Source: JAHRAW01 sp965226545 (GTDB lineage: Bacteria > Pseudomonadota > Gammaproteobacteria > Arenicellales > Poriferihabitantaceae). From it: a stretch of 64,000 nucleotides of DNA. The DNA is taken from NCBI GenBank assembly GCA_965226545.1, contig OZ245364.1, positions 1,364,001-1,428,000 of the forward strand, written 5' to 3'. A program made the position numbers and the translations under genes. Shown piece by piece: positions 40,989 through 50,057 of this stretch. Within the stretch, counting starts at the first letter, position 1; every line of letters begins with the position of its first letter. The notes below the pieces were generated by a model. The model was given only the letters and a program-made list of their open reading frames with translations. It had not been told where the DNA came from and ran no database searches.

Positions 40989-42661
40989 TGCCGATGACAA
41001 TCAACAGCATCAACAAAGTTGTCGTGCGCCGTTTTAAGCGGTTTGGTGAGACCACTTTCGAGTTGGGGGATAATGTGGTGCTTGCTGGGCCGAATAACAG
41101 CGGCAAAACTACCTTGCTGCAGGCGATTGCGACTTGGTCGTTGGCGTTGGGGCGGTGGTTGGAGTTGGAGCGTCCTAATCAGTACGTTAAGAAAAACGGC
41201 CATTACGCCAAAGTGCCGATTACGCGGCAGACATTTTATTCGGTGCCGCTGCGGGCGTTTCCGTTATTGTGGACCGACGGCAAACACAAGCCCGGAATCG
41301 AAATTGAATTAACTTGCGACGGTGTGTCGATTGCACTGGAGATACTGTGCGACAGCATCGAACAAATTTATGTGCGACCGATGCGCAAGGTTGACCCGAG
41401 TTGGTTGCGCGATTCCACCAAACATCCCAAACCGGTGTTTGTGCCGCCGATGTCCGGGATAAGCATCGAGGAACCGGTGTATCAACCGCCCAAAATTGAC
41501 CAATTGCTTGGGCAAGGCAAAACCGGTGATGTGTTGCGTAATTTGTTGCTGGAAGTCAGTTACGACAGCGATAAATGGGGGCAACTGGCTGACGATATAA
41601 AAAAAATGTTTGGCTACCGATTGCTTCGGCCCAATGCGGACGGCGCAAGCATTATTGTCGATTACCTCGATGGAAACGAAGATGCGCAGTTTGACATCGC
41701 AAGTGCCGGCAGCGGTTTTTTGCAGGTGTTAATGTTGATGGCGTTTGTGAAAGCGCGACCAGGTTGCATTCTGTTGTTGGATGAACCGGATGCGCATTTG
41801 CATCTCATTTTGCAAGACACCATTTACGGCATATTGCGCGACGCCGCACGCAAGTCGAATTCGCAATTGATTATTGCGACGCATTCGGAAGTGGTGATTA
41901 ATGCGGTTGACCCGCGTGAACTGTGCGCAATTGTCGGTGCGCCGACCAAACTCGTCAATCCCAACCAAAAAGAAACGCTGTTGGATTCGCTTAAGATTCC
42001 CAATGTCGATATTTTGTTGGCGTTGGAAAAAAAGTGCATTTTATATTTGGAAGGGCATACCGATTTGGAACTTTTGCGCGTTTGGGCGGTGAATTTGGAG
42101 CATCCAGCGATGCAGTTTTTGCAAAATCCATATTGGCGCGAAACGGTGTTCGAAGCGCGCCTGCAAGGTCGCGGTATGAAGTCGAATGAACATTTTGCCG
42201 CGTTGCTGTTGGCAACCGATGAAATGCGCGGGGTGCAGATTGATGACCGAGACGGCAACCGCGACCGCCCGAGTCGGCAACTGAGCGAGGACGGCAAACT
42301 GTTAAAGTTGTGCTGGGCGCGTTACGATATTGAAAATTATTTGATTCATCCGGCGGCACTTGCGCGCCTTGTGCAACAAAAGATGCCCGACAGTCCGCTT
42401 GCTGATGTTGATGCAATGCGTGAAGAAATGCGCGAGCATTTGCCGGGGGCGATTGTGAGTAATCCGTTGGATGACCACGATATATTGTTAACCACAAAAA
42501 TGCGCAAAATCGTTCTGCCGGCAATATTGCATGACGCCGGCTTAATCAATATGCCCTATACGCACTACGCGGAAATCGCCGAGGTAATGCTGCCTGACGA
42601 AATTCATCCGGAAATCATCGAAAAACTGGATGAAATCGCCAAGCATTTTAAACTTGTTTAA
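40988..42661 (+). CDS. AAA ATPase with TOPRIM-like C terminus (OLD-like) inside the restriction operon
   Basis: This 557-residue protein has an SMC/OLD-type ATPase. It shows Walker A GPNNSGKTT (about 34), an SAGSG signature-like turn near 238, Walker B CILLLDEPDAH (about 262) and IATHSEVVI near 296. The C-terminal part has LYLEGHTDLELL near 353, whose glutamate fits a TOPRIM motif, and acidic IDDRDGN near 417. This order resembles OLD-family nucleases such as GajA, but the TOPRIM match is by eye only. It overlaps mod by one base and precedes res by 39, so it is an integral part of the operon. It may sense or cut DNA, or regulate the restriction enzyme. Confidence 0.85.
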   Translation: MPMTINSINKVVVRRFKRFGETTFELGDNVVLAGPNNSGKTTLLQAIATWSLALGRWLELERPNQYVKKNGHYAKVPITRQTFYSVPLRAFPLLWTDGKHKPGIEIELTCDGVSIALEILCDSIEQIYVRPMRKVDPSWLRDSTKHPKPVFVPPMSGISIEEPVYQPPKIDQLLGQGKTGDVLRNLLLEVSYDSDKWGQLADDIKKMFGYRLLRPNADGASIIVDYLDGNEDAQFDIASAGSGFLQVLMLMAFVKARPGCILLLDEPDAHLHLILQDTIYGILRDAARKSNSQLIIATHSEVVINAVDPRELCAIVGAPTKLVNPNQKETLLDSLKIPNVDILLALEKKCILYLEGHTDLELLRVWAVNLEHPAMQFLQNPYWRETVFEARLQGRGMKSNEHFAALLLATDEMRGVQIDDRDGNRDRPSRQLSEDGKLLKLCWARYDIENYLIHPAALARLVQQKMPDSPLADVDAMREEMREHLPGAIVSNPLDDHDILLTTKMRKIVLPAILHDAGLINMPYTHYAEIAEVMLPDEIHPEIIEKLDEIAKHFKLV

Positions 42662-42700
42662 ACTTGATTAAGTATTAATCAATTCACAACCGCAACGACC

Positions 42701-45700
42701 ATGTCCGCCAACGAAGTCGAAAATCCAATTATCAACGCGCCTTATGACGAGCCGCGTTACCATTGGAAAATTTACGAAATTGACCCGCCTGAGAAAATCC
42801 AAGGGCGGCGCGCGCCGGCGTATTTTTACCTGCCGCCGAATGCGACCGCGAACATCCAGAACGAACAAATCATCGGGCATGAACTGCCGTTGCCGTTGGT
42901 GGCGACGATACGCGAGCGGCTTGCGCAATGGCGCAAATTGGCGTTGCGCGGCGAGGGCGGGGTGACGCGCGTGACGATGGAACTGCTGAAACATTGGCGG
43001 CGCGAAGGGCGGGCGCATCCGCTTTTCTTTGCGCAATTGGAAGCCGCCGAGACCATTATCTTTTTGACCGAAGCGCGCGCGGATTTATTGCAAGGCATCG
43101 ACATTGAAATGGATGAACCGTCGGCAGACAAAATCGCCGAAGGGTTTCGCGCGTTTCATCGGCGTTGCTGCAAAATGGCGACCGGCGGCGGCAAAACCAC
43201 CGTGATGGCGATGTTGGCGGCGTGGAGCATATTAAACAAAGTTACCAACAAAACCGACGCGCGATTTTCCGATGCGGTGCTGGTGGTTTGCCCGAATGTG
43301 ACGATTCGCGAGCGGCTTGCCGAACTCAATCCGCAACGCGGCGACGCCGGCATTTACGCCACGCGCGATTTGGTGCCGGTGGACATGCGCGAACAGTTAA
43401 CCCAAGGGCGATTGTTGACCGTCAACTGGCATGTATTCGAACCGCTTAATATGCAAAGCGCAAGCCGAGTGGTTAAGACCGGCAAGCGCATAATTGAACC
43501 TGAAACGATTCATATCGGCGCGCAAAACACCACCGTGCGCGGACGACGTTACATGACCGAAGGCACGTTGATGCGCAACATCGCCGCGCAAAAAATGCGC
43601 GCAATCCAAGAACACCGCGACCAAGACGGCGCATTAACCAAAATGGATGTCGAGACCACGCGCTACATCGAATCGGACGGCGCATTGGTGCGGCGCGCGT
43701 TGGAAAAGGAATTGGGCGGCGGCAAAAACATTTTGGTGTTTAACGACGAAGCGCATCATGCGTATCGGTTGCGCGGACTCGATTCAGAGGATGCGCAAAA
43801 CGACAACGGCGTCGATGACGAGGAGGCAAGCCATTACTACAAAAGCGCGACCGTGTGGGTGGACGGGCTGGACAAAATCCACAAACTGCGCGGCATTAAC
43901 TTCTGCGTGGATTTTTCGGCAACGCCGTATTTTCTCGGCAAAGCCGGCGACGACACCAACCGCGTTTTTCCGTGGACGGTCAGCGATTTTGGCTTGCAGG
44001 ATGCAATCGAATCCGGCTTGGTAAAAATTCCGCAATTGGTTTCGCGCGACCCTTCGGGCGAATCCATCCCCGGCTATTACAACATTTGGGAATGGCTGTT
44101 GCGGCAGATGACCTCCGCCGAACGCGGCGGGCGACGCGGCAATGTCAGCCCCGACGCGGTGTTGCGGTATGCGAGTACGCCGCTTGCAATATTGGCCGGG
44201 GATTGGAACAAACACCGCCGCAAATGGCGCGAGGACGGTGAGGCGCGTCCGCCGGTGTTTATCGTGGTGTGCAAAACCAAGAAAATCGCCGATATTGTTT
44301 ATCACTGGCTTGCCAATGAAAACCCGCCCGCGGGGATGCCGCGCTCGACCTTGGATGAATTGCACAACCTCGAATCTCAAGACGACGACGGCAACCCCGT
44401 CAAAATCATCAACACCATTCGCGTGTATTCGGATATGCAGCGCGCAATGGAAAACGACGCGGAAACCGGCGCAAAAGCCGATGAGGCGCAATGGATGCGT
44501 TATACGCTCGACACCGTCGGCAAACCCGATTGGCCGCTTGACCGTGACGACCGCCCGCAATATCCGCAAAAGTTTGAAGCGTTGGCGGATAAACTCAAGC
44601 GCGCCAAACATCCGCCGGGGCGCGATATACGATGCATTGTCAGCGTGTCGATGTTGACCGAAGGCTGGGATTGCAACACCGTGACGCACATTCTCGGCTT
44701 GCGTCCGTTTATGTCGCAATTATTGTGCGAGCAGGTGGTCGGGCGCGGCTTGCGGCGGTCGTCTTATCAGGTCGGCGCGGACGGCTTGATGCGCGAAGAG
44801 ATTGCGCAAATTCTTGGCGTGCCGTTGTCGATGTTTACCGTCAAAGCCGGCTCAGCGCCGCCGCCGCCAAAACCAAAGCGCCACCATATCCACGCCGTGC
44901 CGCAACGCGCCGAATACGAAATTCGCTTCCCGCGCGTCGAGAGTTATCAGCAATCGGCGTACACCCGCCTTGATTGTGATGTCAGCAAAATGACGGAGTT
45001 GCGCATTGACGGCAGCCAACCGCCGGCTGAGGTCGAGGTAACGCCGTTTTTAACCGATGACCAAGGGCGGCCTGCGCCCGGCCCGGGCAAAGCGCAGCGC
45101 ATTGATTTGCAGGAATCGCGCGACTCGTCTCGCCTGCAACAACGCTTTTATGAAACGGCCGGTGAGTTGGTGAAAGAGTGCAAACAACAAAACATTTGTG
45201 ATTTGCCGGCAAACATTATGTTTGTGCAATTGGCGCGGATTGTGCGCGCGTTTTACGACAACAAAGTGCTGGCTATGCCGCCGGCGGAAAAGAAGGATGT
45301 GTTTTCAGGGGCGCATTACCGCAAATTGACCGAGCGAATTATGAGCGGAATCGCCGTCGCATCAAGCGGCGCATCCATCGAATTGCCGCGTTATGAGCAT
45401 TGGCGCGGCGGCGGCTCAACGGCGGATGTTGATTATTACACCACGCGCGAACCATACGAAGCGCGCAAAAGCCACATCAACCGGGTTGTGCCGGACACCC
45501 CAAAACTGGAACAGCAAGCCGCCTATCATTTGGACGGCGACGAGCGCGTATTTTGTTTCGCCAAAAACGCCGGATTGGGATTCGCGATTCCGTATTTTCA
45601 CAACAACGAACCGCATGAGTACGAGCCGGATTTTATTGTCCGATTGGCAAACGCGCAATCCACCGGCGACGACGCGCGCACGTTGCGGTTTTTAATTTTG

Positions 45701-45868
45701 GAAACCAAAGGTTACGATGAGTTAAAAGAGATTAAACAAGAAGCCGCAATCCGTTGGGTAAACGCCGTCAACGCCGACGGCACATACGGGCAATGGCATT
45801 ATGAAATGGTGTTTCACGCCGGCGAAATTACAACGGCGCTGCGTAACGCCGTCGCCGCCTTGTGTTAA
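42701..45868 (+). CDS. type III-like restriction endonuclease / helicase (Res)
   Basis: This 1055-residue protein is a superfamily 2 helicase with a C-terminal nuclease. Helicase motifs are MATGGGKTTVMAML (near 160), NDEAHHAYR (near 347) and SATPYFLG. MLTEGWD (near 652) and QVVGRGLRR (near 677) complete the set. The nuclease shows PDFIVRL near 976 and LETKGYD near 1000, a PD...ExK arrangement. It translocates on DNA with ATP and cuts when partner sites are unmethylated. From memory it resembles the BPTD_3080-type restriction proteins. The stop TAA shares TTAA with the convergent hydrolase stop. Confidence 0.92.
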   Translation: MSANEVENPIINAPYDEPRYHWKIYEIDPPEKIQGRRAPAYFYLPPNATANIQNEQIIGHELPLPLVATIRERLAQWRKLALRGEGGVTRVTMELLKHWRREGRAHPLFFAQLEAAETIIFLTEARADLLQGIDIEMDEPSADKIAEGFRAFHRRCCKMATGGGKTTVMAMLAAWSILNKVTNKTDARFSDAVLVVCPNVTIRERLAELNPQRGDAGIYATRDLVPVDMREQLTQGRLLTVNWHVFEPLNMQSASRVVKTGKRIIEPETIHIGAQNTTVRGRRYMTEGTLMRNIAAQKMRAIQEHRDQDGALTKMDVETTRYIESDGALVRRALEKELGGGKNILVFNDEAHHAYRLRGLDSEDAQNDNGVDDEEASHYYKSATVWVDGLDKIHKLRGINFCVDFSATPYFLGKAGDDTNRVFPWTVSDFGLQDAIESGLVKIPQLVSRDPSGESIPGYYNIWEWLLRQMTSAERGGRRGNVSPDAVLRYASTPLAILAGDWNKHRRKWREDGEARPPVFIVVCKTKKIADIVYHWLANENPPAGMPRSTLDELHNLESQDDDGNPVKIINTIRVYSDMQRAMENDAETGAKADEAQWMRYTLDTVGKPDWPLDRDDRPQYPQKFEALADKLKRAKHPPGRDIRCIVSVSMLTEGWDCNTVTHILGLRPFMSQLLCEQVVGRGLRRSSYQVGADGLMREEIAQILGVPLSMFTVKAGSAPPPPKPKRHHIHAVPQRAEYEIRFPRVESYQQSAYTRLDCDVSKMTELRIDGSQPPAEVEVTPFLTDDQGRPAPGPGKAQRIDLQESRDSSRLQQRFYETAGELVKECKQQNICDLPANIMFVQLARIVRAFYDNKVLAMPPAEKKDVFSGAHYRKLTERIMSGIAVASSGASIELPRYEHWRGGGSTADVDYYTTREPYEARKSHINRVVPDTPKLEQQAAYHLDGDERVFCFAKNAGLGFAIPYFHNNEPHEYEPDFIVRLANAQSTGDDARTLRFLILETKGYDELKEIKQEAAIRWVNAVNADGTYGQWHYEMVFHAGEITTALRNAVAALC

Positions 45869-47184
45869 CCCCCCGCAACCCGCACTCCCCACTCCCGCGC
45901 CTTCGCCAATATCTCCGCCTCATCCAACGTCGTAAACTCTCGCCCCTCCAACAACCGCTTGCCGTTAACCCAAACATCGCTGACTTGCGAGGCGGTGGTG
46001 GCGTAGATTAGTTGGCTGATGGGGTTGTAGACGGGTTGGGTGTTGGCGGCGGAGAGGTCTACGGCGATGAAGTCGGCTTGTTTGCCGGGGGTTAGGGCGC
46101 CGATTTGGTCGTCCAAGCCGAGGGCTTTTGCGCCGGCGGTGGTGGCGGCTTGTAGGGCTTGGGGGGCGGGCAGGGCCGAGGCGTTTGCGCTTGCGCCTTT
46201 GGCGAGTAGGGCGGCGGTTTGGGTTTCGGCGAACATGTCGAGGTCGTTGTTGCTGGCGGCGCCGTCGGTGCCGATGGCGACGGTGATGTTGTGTTGCGTC
46301 AATTTATCGACTGGGCAGAAGCCGTTGCCGAGTTTGAGATTGGATTGCGGGCAATGCACGATGCGCACGCCGCTTTCGGCGACGCTTTCGATTTCGCCGG
46401 GCAGCAGATGCACCATGTGCACCGCGCATAATTTTGGGCTGAGCAAGCCGAGTTTATGCAGGCGTTCGAGCGGGCGCATTTTGTGTTGTTGTATCGAGCC
46501 TTCGACTTCGTCTACGGTTTCATGCACGTGCATGTGAATCATGCATTCCAATTCTTCGGCTAATGTGCGGATTTTATCGAGCGGTTCATCGCTGACGGTA
46601 TACGGCGCATGCGGTGCGAAGGCGGTGGTTATCAGCGGCGAATGGCGCGTTTCATCGCGCACCGCCAACCCTTTGTTGATGTATTCCTCCGATGATTGCG
46701 CCCACACGCTGGGAAAATCCAGCACTATCATCCCGACGCAAGCGCGCATGCCGGCGGATGCTGCGCAGCGGGCGACGACATCGGGGTAAAAATACATGTC
46801 GTTAAAACAAGTCGTGCCGCCGCGAATCATTTCGAGCATCGCCAAGTTCGCGCCGACTTCGATGAATTGTTCATCAACCCATTTGCCTTCGGCCGGCCAA
46901 ATGTGTTGTTCCAACCATTGCATCAACGGCAAATCATCGGCATAGCCGCGCAACAACGACATCGATGCATGCGTATGCGCATTGACCAAGCCGGGCAACA
47001 CGATATGTTGGTCGAGCGTGATTTCGTTTGCGGCGCGATATTTTTTGCGAATCGCATCGAGCGAATCAACCGCGATAATTTTGTCGTCATTCACCGCAAG
47101 CGCGGCGTTTTCCAATACGCCGCCGTCTGCGTCGGTCAACTGCGCAAGATAGCGGGGGATGATGAGTTGGCTGATGGATTTCAT
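45865..47184 (-). CDS. TRZ/ATZ family amidohydrolase (5'-methylthioadenosine / S-adenosylhomocysteine deaminase type)
   Basis: This 439-residue metal-dependent hydrolase shows the metal ligands VNAHTHASM, HMHVHET and the later VHMVHL and IGTDGAASNNDLDM. FNDMYFYPD is typical of the MtaD group. It should deaminate methylthioadenosine or S-adenosylhomocysteine, products of AdoMet-dependent reactions. In pseudomonads this gene directly precedes ubiG and the phosphatase gene. Here the type III-like operon lies between, so it was probably separated by an insertion. Its stop overlaps the res stop. Confidence 0.9.
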   Translation of the reverse strand: MKSISQLIIPRYLAQLTDADGGVLENAALAVNDDKIIAVDSLDAIRKKYRAANEITLDQHIVLPGLVNAHTHASMSLLRGYADDLPLMQWLEQHIWPAEGKWVDEQFIEVGANLAMLEMIRGGTTCFNDMYFYPDVVARCAASAGMRACVGMIVLDFPSVWAQSSEEYINKGLAVRDETRHSPLITTAFAPHAPYTVSDEPLDKIRTLAEELECMIHMHVHETVDEVEGSIQQHKMRPLERLHKLGLLSPKLCAVHMVHLLPGEIESVAESGVRIVHCPQSNLKLGNGFCPVDKLTQHNITVAIGTDGAASNNDLDMFAETQTAALLAKGASANASALPAPQALQAATTAGAKALGLDDQIGALTPGKQADFIAVDLSAANTQPVYNPISQLIYATTASQVSDVWVNGKRLLEGREFTTLDEAEILAKAREWGVRVAGG

Positions 47185-47354
47185 TTTGAGAAGTTTGATT
47201 TAAGTGTGAGCCTGGGTTGATTACGGTGTTTGATTTATGTGCGGACAGTGTAAGTGAAACAGTGCAAGTGAATTAACTAATGATAGCGAGTCGGTTTGCG
47301 ATTTGCGATAAGTTCGCGTGGTGACAAGTGCATTGTCATCAAGTTCCAAACAAG

Positions 47355-48236
47355 TCACCGCACCACCACATTCGCATCGATAAACCGTTTCAACGCCGCG
47401 CGAACGCCGTCCGGCGATTCGCCCATTAAATTATGCCCGCAATTATCCAGCGACACAATCGCGCTGCCTTTCGGCAATGGTTTGCGGCGCGCGGCGAATT
47501 GTTGCGCGGATTTGCGCGGCGCCATTTTGTCATGCACGCCGCAAATAAAAAGTATCGCGCAATCGGCGGCGGCGATTTTATCGAGCGCGGCTTCGCCGTC
47601 GCGATATTCATTGCAGGCGGTTAAATCGGCATGCAACACGCCGCGTCGACTGTTCGACATCATACTCATCTGCATTCCCGCCGACCAAAACCCCGGCGCC
47701 GGCTCGCCGCCCAATTGTGATGCATGGCTCCATTGCGTCATCATCGAATATGCCGTCGACGGCGCATCGCGCGCGGCATCGAGCAATTCGCGGCTAACCG
47801 CCATCGGATAGCCGAAGCCCAGCAAACTCAACGACGCCAATGGCATCGCCGCGCGCCACGCCGCCGCGCATTGCAAGGCAATCAACGCGCCCATGCTATG
47901 CCCCACCAAATGCACCGCCCGCCCAACCGCATGCGCCGCAACCTCGCCAACCCAATCGGCATATTCGCCAATGCGCGCGCACGCCGCCGCGCGCGACCGT
48001 CCATGCCCGGGCAAATCCACCGCCAACACATTGCGCCCGTGATACGCGAAATAACGGCTTTGATGCGACCAAACGCTGTGGTCCATCGCCGCGCCGTGTA
48101 TGAAGAGTATCGTGTCGCGGGTTTTATCCGCAACTTGGGCGGCGGTGTAGGCGTAATAGGGCGCGGTGTTTTGCGCGGTGTTTTGTACGCCGCTTTGTGC
48201 GTGACTTTGCACGGTGTTTTGCGTGTCAGTTTTCAT
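47355..48236 (-). CDS. alpha/beta hydrolase
   Basis: This 293-residue protein has an alpha/beta hydrolase fold. It shows LFIHGAAMDHSVW for the oxyanion region, the nucleophile elbow VGHSMGAL and a late histidine in DNCGHNLMGE. An acid in ICGVHDKMAP could complete the triad. The N-terminal 25 residues (MKTDTQNTVQSHAQSGVQNT) are a Gln/Asn/Thr-rich run from repeat DNA. Substrate is unknown. It is on the same strand as the TRZ/ATZ hydrolase, 170 bases away. Confidence 0.85.
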   Translation of the reverse strand: MKTDTQNTVQSHAQSGVQNTAQNTAPYYAYTAAQVADKTRDTILFIHGAAMDHSVWSHQSRYFAYHGRNVLAVDLPGHGRSRAAACARIGEYADWVGEVAAHAVGRAVHLVGHSMGALIALQCAAAWRAAMPLASLSLLGFGYPMAVSRELLDAARDAPSTAYSMMTQWSHASQLGGEPAPGFWSAGMQMSMMSNSRRGVLHADLTACNEYRDGEAALDKIAAADCAILFICGVHDKMAPRKSAQQFAARRKPLPKGSAIVSLDNCGHNLMGESPDGVRAALKRFIDANVVVR

Positions 48237-48398
48237 TGCACTTTACCGTCGCGTTTGCGTTCATCGATGCAATTGCACTAAATCAATGTGACAATTAATT
48301 TCGACAAGTTAATGTGACAAGTTTGTGACAGTCAATTCGACAAATCAATGTGACAAGTCAACGTGACAATTCAATGTAACAAATCAATTCGACAATCA
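48237..48398. repeat. AATGTGACAA / AATTCGACAA repeat gap
   Basis: At least eight degenerate units of AATGTGACAA(G/T)T and CAATTCGACAA fill the gap between the alpha/beta hydrolase and metY. No gene or terminator is seen. Confidence 0.7.
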
Positions 48399-49808
48399 TC
48401 AACCAACTTTCTTCGCAAGATAAATCCCCCGCGCCAAGTCTTCGCATAAATCGTCCGCGTCTTCCAAGCCGATGGACAGGCGGATGGTGCCTTGATTGAT
48501 GCCGGCGGCGGTTAAATCGGCGTCGCTCATTCGATAATGCGTGGTGCTGGCGGGGTGGATGACGAGGGATTTTGCATCGCCGACATTTGCCAAATGCGAG
48601 AACACTTGCAGCCCTTCGGTGAATGCGCGCCCGGCGTCGCGCCCGCCTTGTAACGTAAAACAAAACACCGCGCCCGCGCCTTTCGGCAGGATTCTTTGCG
48701 CGAGTTGATGGTCGGGGTGGCTTTCCAATTCGGGATGGCGGATATCCGAGACGGCATCGGCGGATTGTAAAAACGCGATGACCTTGCGGGTGTTGTCGAC
48801 ATGCCGCGCCATTCGCACCGATAAAGTTTCGATGCCTTGCAAGATGTAAAACGCCGTCGATGGACTCATACACGCGCCAAAATCGCGCAAGCCTTCGCGC
48901 CGCGCGCGCAATAAAAACGCGGCTTGCGTGGCTTCTTCATCGAAGGTCATTTGATGAAAGCCTTCATACGGGGCGGCTAAGGTGGCGAATTTGTTTTCAC
49001 TGTCGTTGTCGGCGGCGACACTGTCACCGTCACTGTCGCCGTTGGCATTGTCGGCGGCGACACGGTCACCGTCCATATCACCGGTAACTTTACTTTTCCC
49101 GCCGCCCCAATCAAACCGCCCATGGTCGACCAACAGCCCGCCAATCACCGCCCCATGTCCGCTGAGAAATTTGGTCGCCGAATGCATAATCAAATCCGCG
49201 CCATGCGCAAACGGTTGGAATAAATACGGCGTGGTGAAGGTCGAATCAATCAGCAGCGGGATGCGATGCTCATGCGCGAGTTGCGCGACTTGGGCGACAT
49301 CCATCACATCGCCGCCGGGGTTGCCGACGACTTCGCCAAAAATCAGCCGCGTCGTCGGGCGAATCGCGGCGCGCATTGCATCGATGTCGCGCGGCGAGAC
49401 GAAGGTGGTGTCGATGCCAAATCGCGGCATCGTATAGCGCAATAAATTATGCGAGCCGCCGTATAACGCATTGCTGGAGACGATATGCGCGCCGCCATCC
49501 ATCAAGGTCGCCAATGCCAAATGCAACGCCGCTTGACCGCTGGCGGTGGCGATGCCGCCGACGCCTTGTTCCAAGGCGGCGATGCGTTCTTCGAGCACCG
49601 CACAAGTCGGATTCGACAGCCGCGAATAGGCGTGCCCGGGGCGTTCCATATTAAACAACGAAGCGGCGTGTTCGCTGTCGGTAAAAACATAACTCGCGGT
49701 TTGATAAATCGGCGTTGCGCGCGCGCCAAATTGCGCATCCGGGCGTTGCCCGGCATGCAAGGCGAGCGTGTCAAAACGGGTTTTGGTTGGGTGGTCGTTG
49801 GCGGGCAT
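48399..49808 (-). CDS. metY: O-acetylhomoserine sulfhydrylase (MetY type)
   Basis: This 469-residue PLP enzyme makes homocysteine from O-acetylhomoserine and sulfide. It has TRFDTLALHAGQ, PIYQTASYVF and YSRLSNPT. It also has SSNALYGGSHNLL and the PLP lysine in HSATKFLSGHG. The C terminus is NQGTIRLSIGLEDADDL. Usual MetY is about 430 residues. The difference is an Asp/Gly/Asn/Ser-rich insert (about 234-275) after FDWGGGK, encoded by GTTGGCATTGTC-type repeats shared with the ccm region. ATG 49808 begins the family N terminus; a longer frame exists upstream but is repeat DNA. Confidence 0.92.
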   Translation of the reverse strand: MPANDHPTKTRFDTLALHAGQRPDAQFGARATPIYQTASYVFTDSEHAASLFNMERPGHAYSRLSNPTCAVLEERIAALEQGVGGIATASGQAALHLALATLMDGGAHIVSSNALYGGSHNLLRYTMPRFGIDTTFVSPRDIDAMRAAIRPTTRLIFGEVVGNPGGDVMDVAQVAQLAHEHRIPLLIDSTFTTPYLFQPFAHGADLIMHSATKFLSGHGAVIGGLLVDHGRFDWGGGKSKVTGDMDGDRVAADNANGDSDGDSVAADNDSENKFATLAAPYEGFHQMTFDEEATQAAFLLRARREGLRDFGACMSPSTAFYILQGIETLSVRMARHVDNTRKVIAFLQSADAVSDIRHPELESHPDHQLAQRILPKGAGAVFCFTLQGGRDAGRAFTEGLQVFSHLANVGDAKSLVIHPASTTHYRMSDADLTAAGINQGTIRLSIGLEDADDLCEDLARGIYLAKKVG

Positions 49809-50057
49809 TGTTGATGTCGATGGTGATGTCGATAGGTTTTGTTTAAGTTGCGGATTGTGCAAGTGACAAGTGAACTGTGGCAAATGAACTGTGGACTGTG
49901 GAATTGCGCACTGTGTTGTCGCACTCGGCGTTATTGACTTGCGCGGCGGATTGTACGATATTAATATGCAAGTGACAGTGTCAAGTGACAGTGTAAAGCG
50001 CACAAGTTAACGTCTCGCTTACGACCAACTCAAACTAACTCCAACCACTCAATCAAA
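49809..50057. other. divergent metY/acs gap
   Basis: Repeats of GTGACAGTG, CAAATGAACTGTGG and CCAACTCA fill this region. The last type continues into acs, where it encodes the N-terminal SNSSNSSNS run. No gene is visible, and the repeats hide any promoter. Confidence 0.45.
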
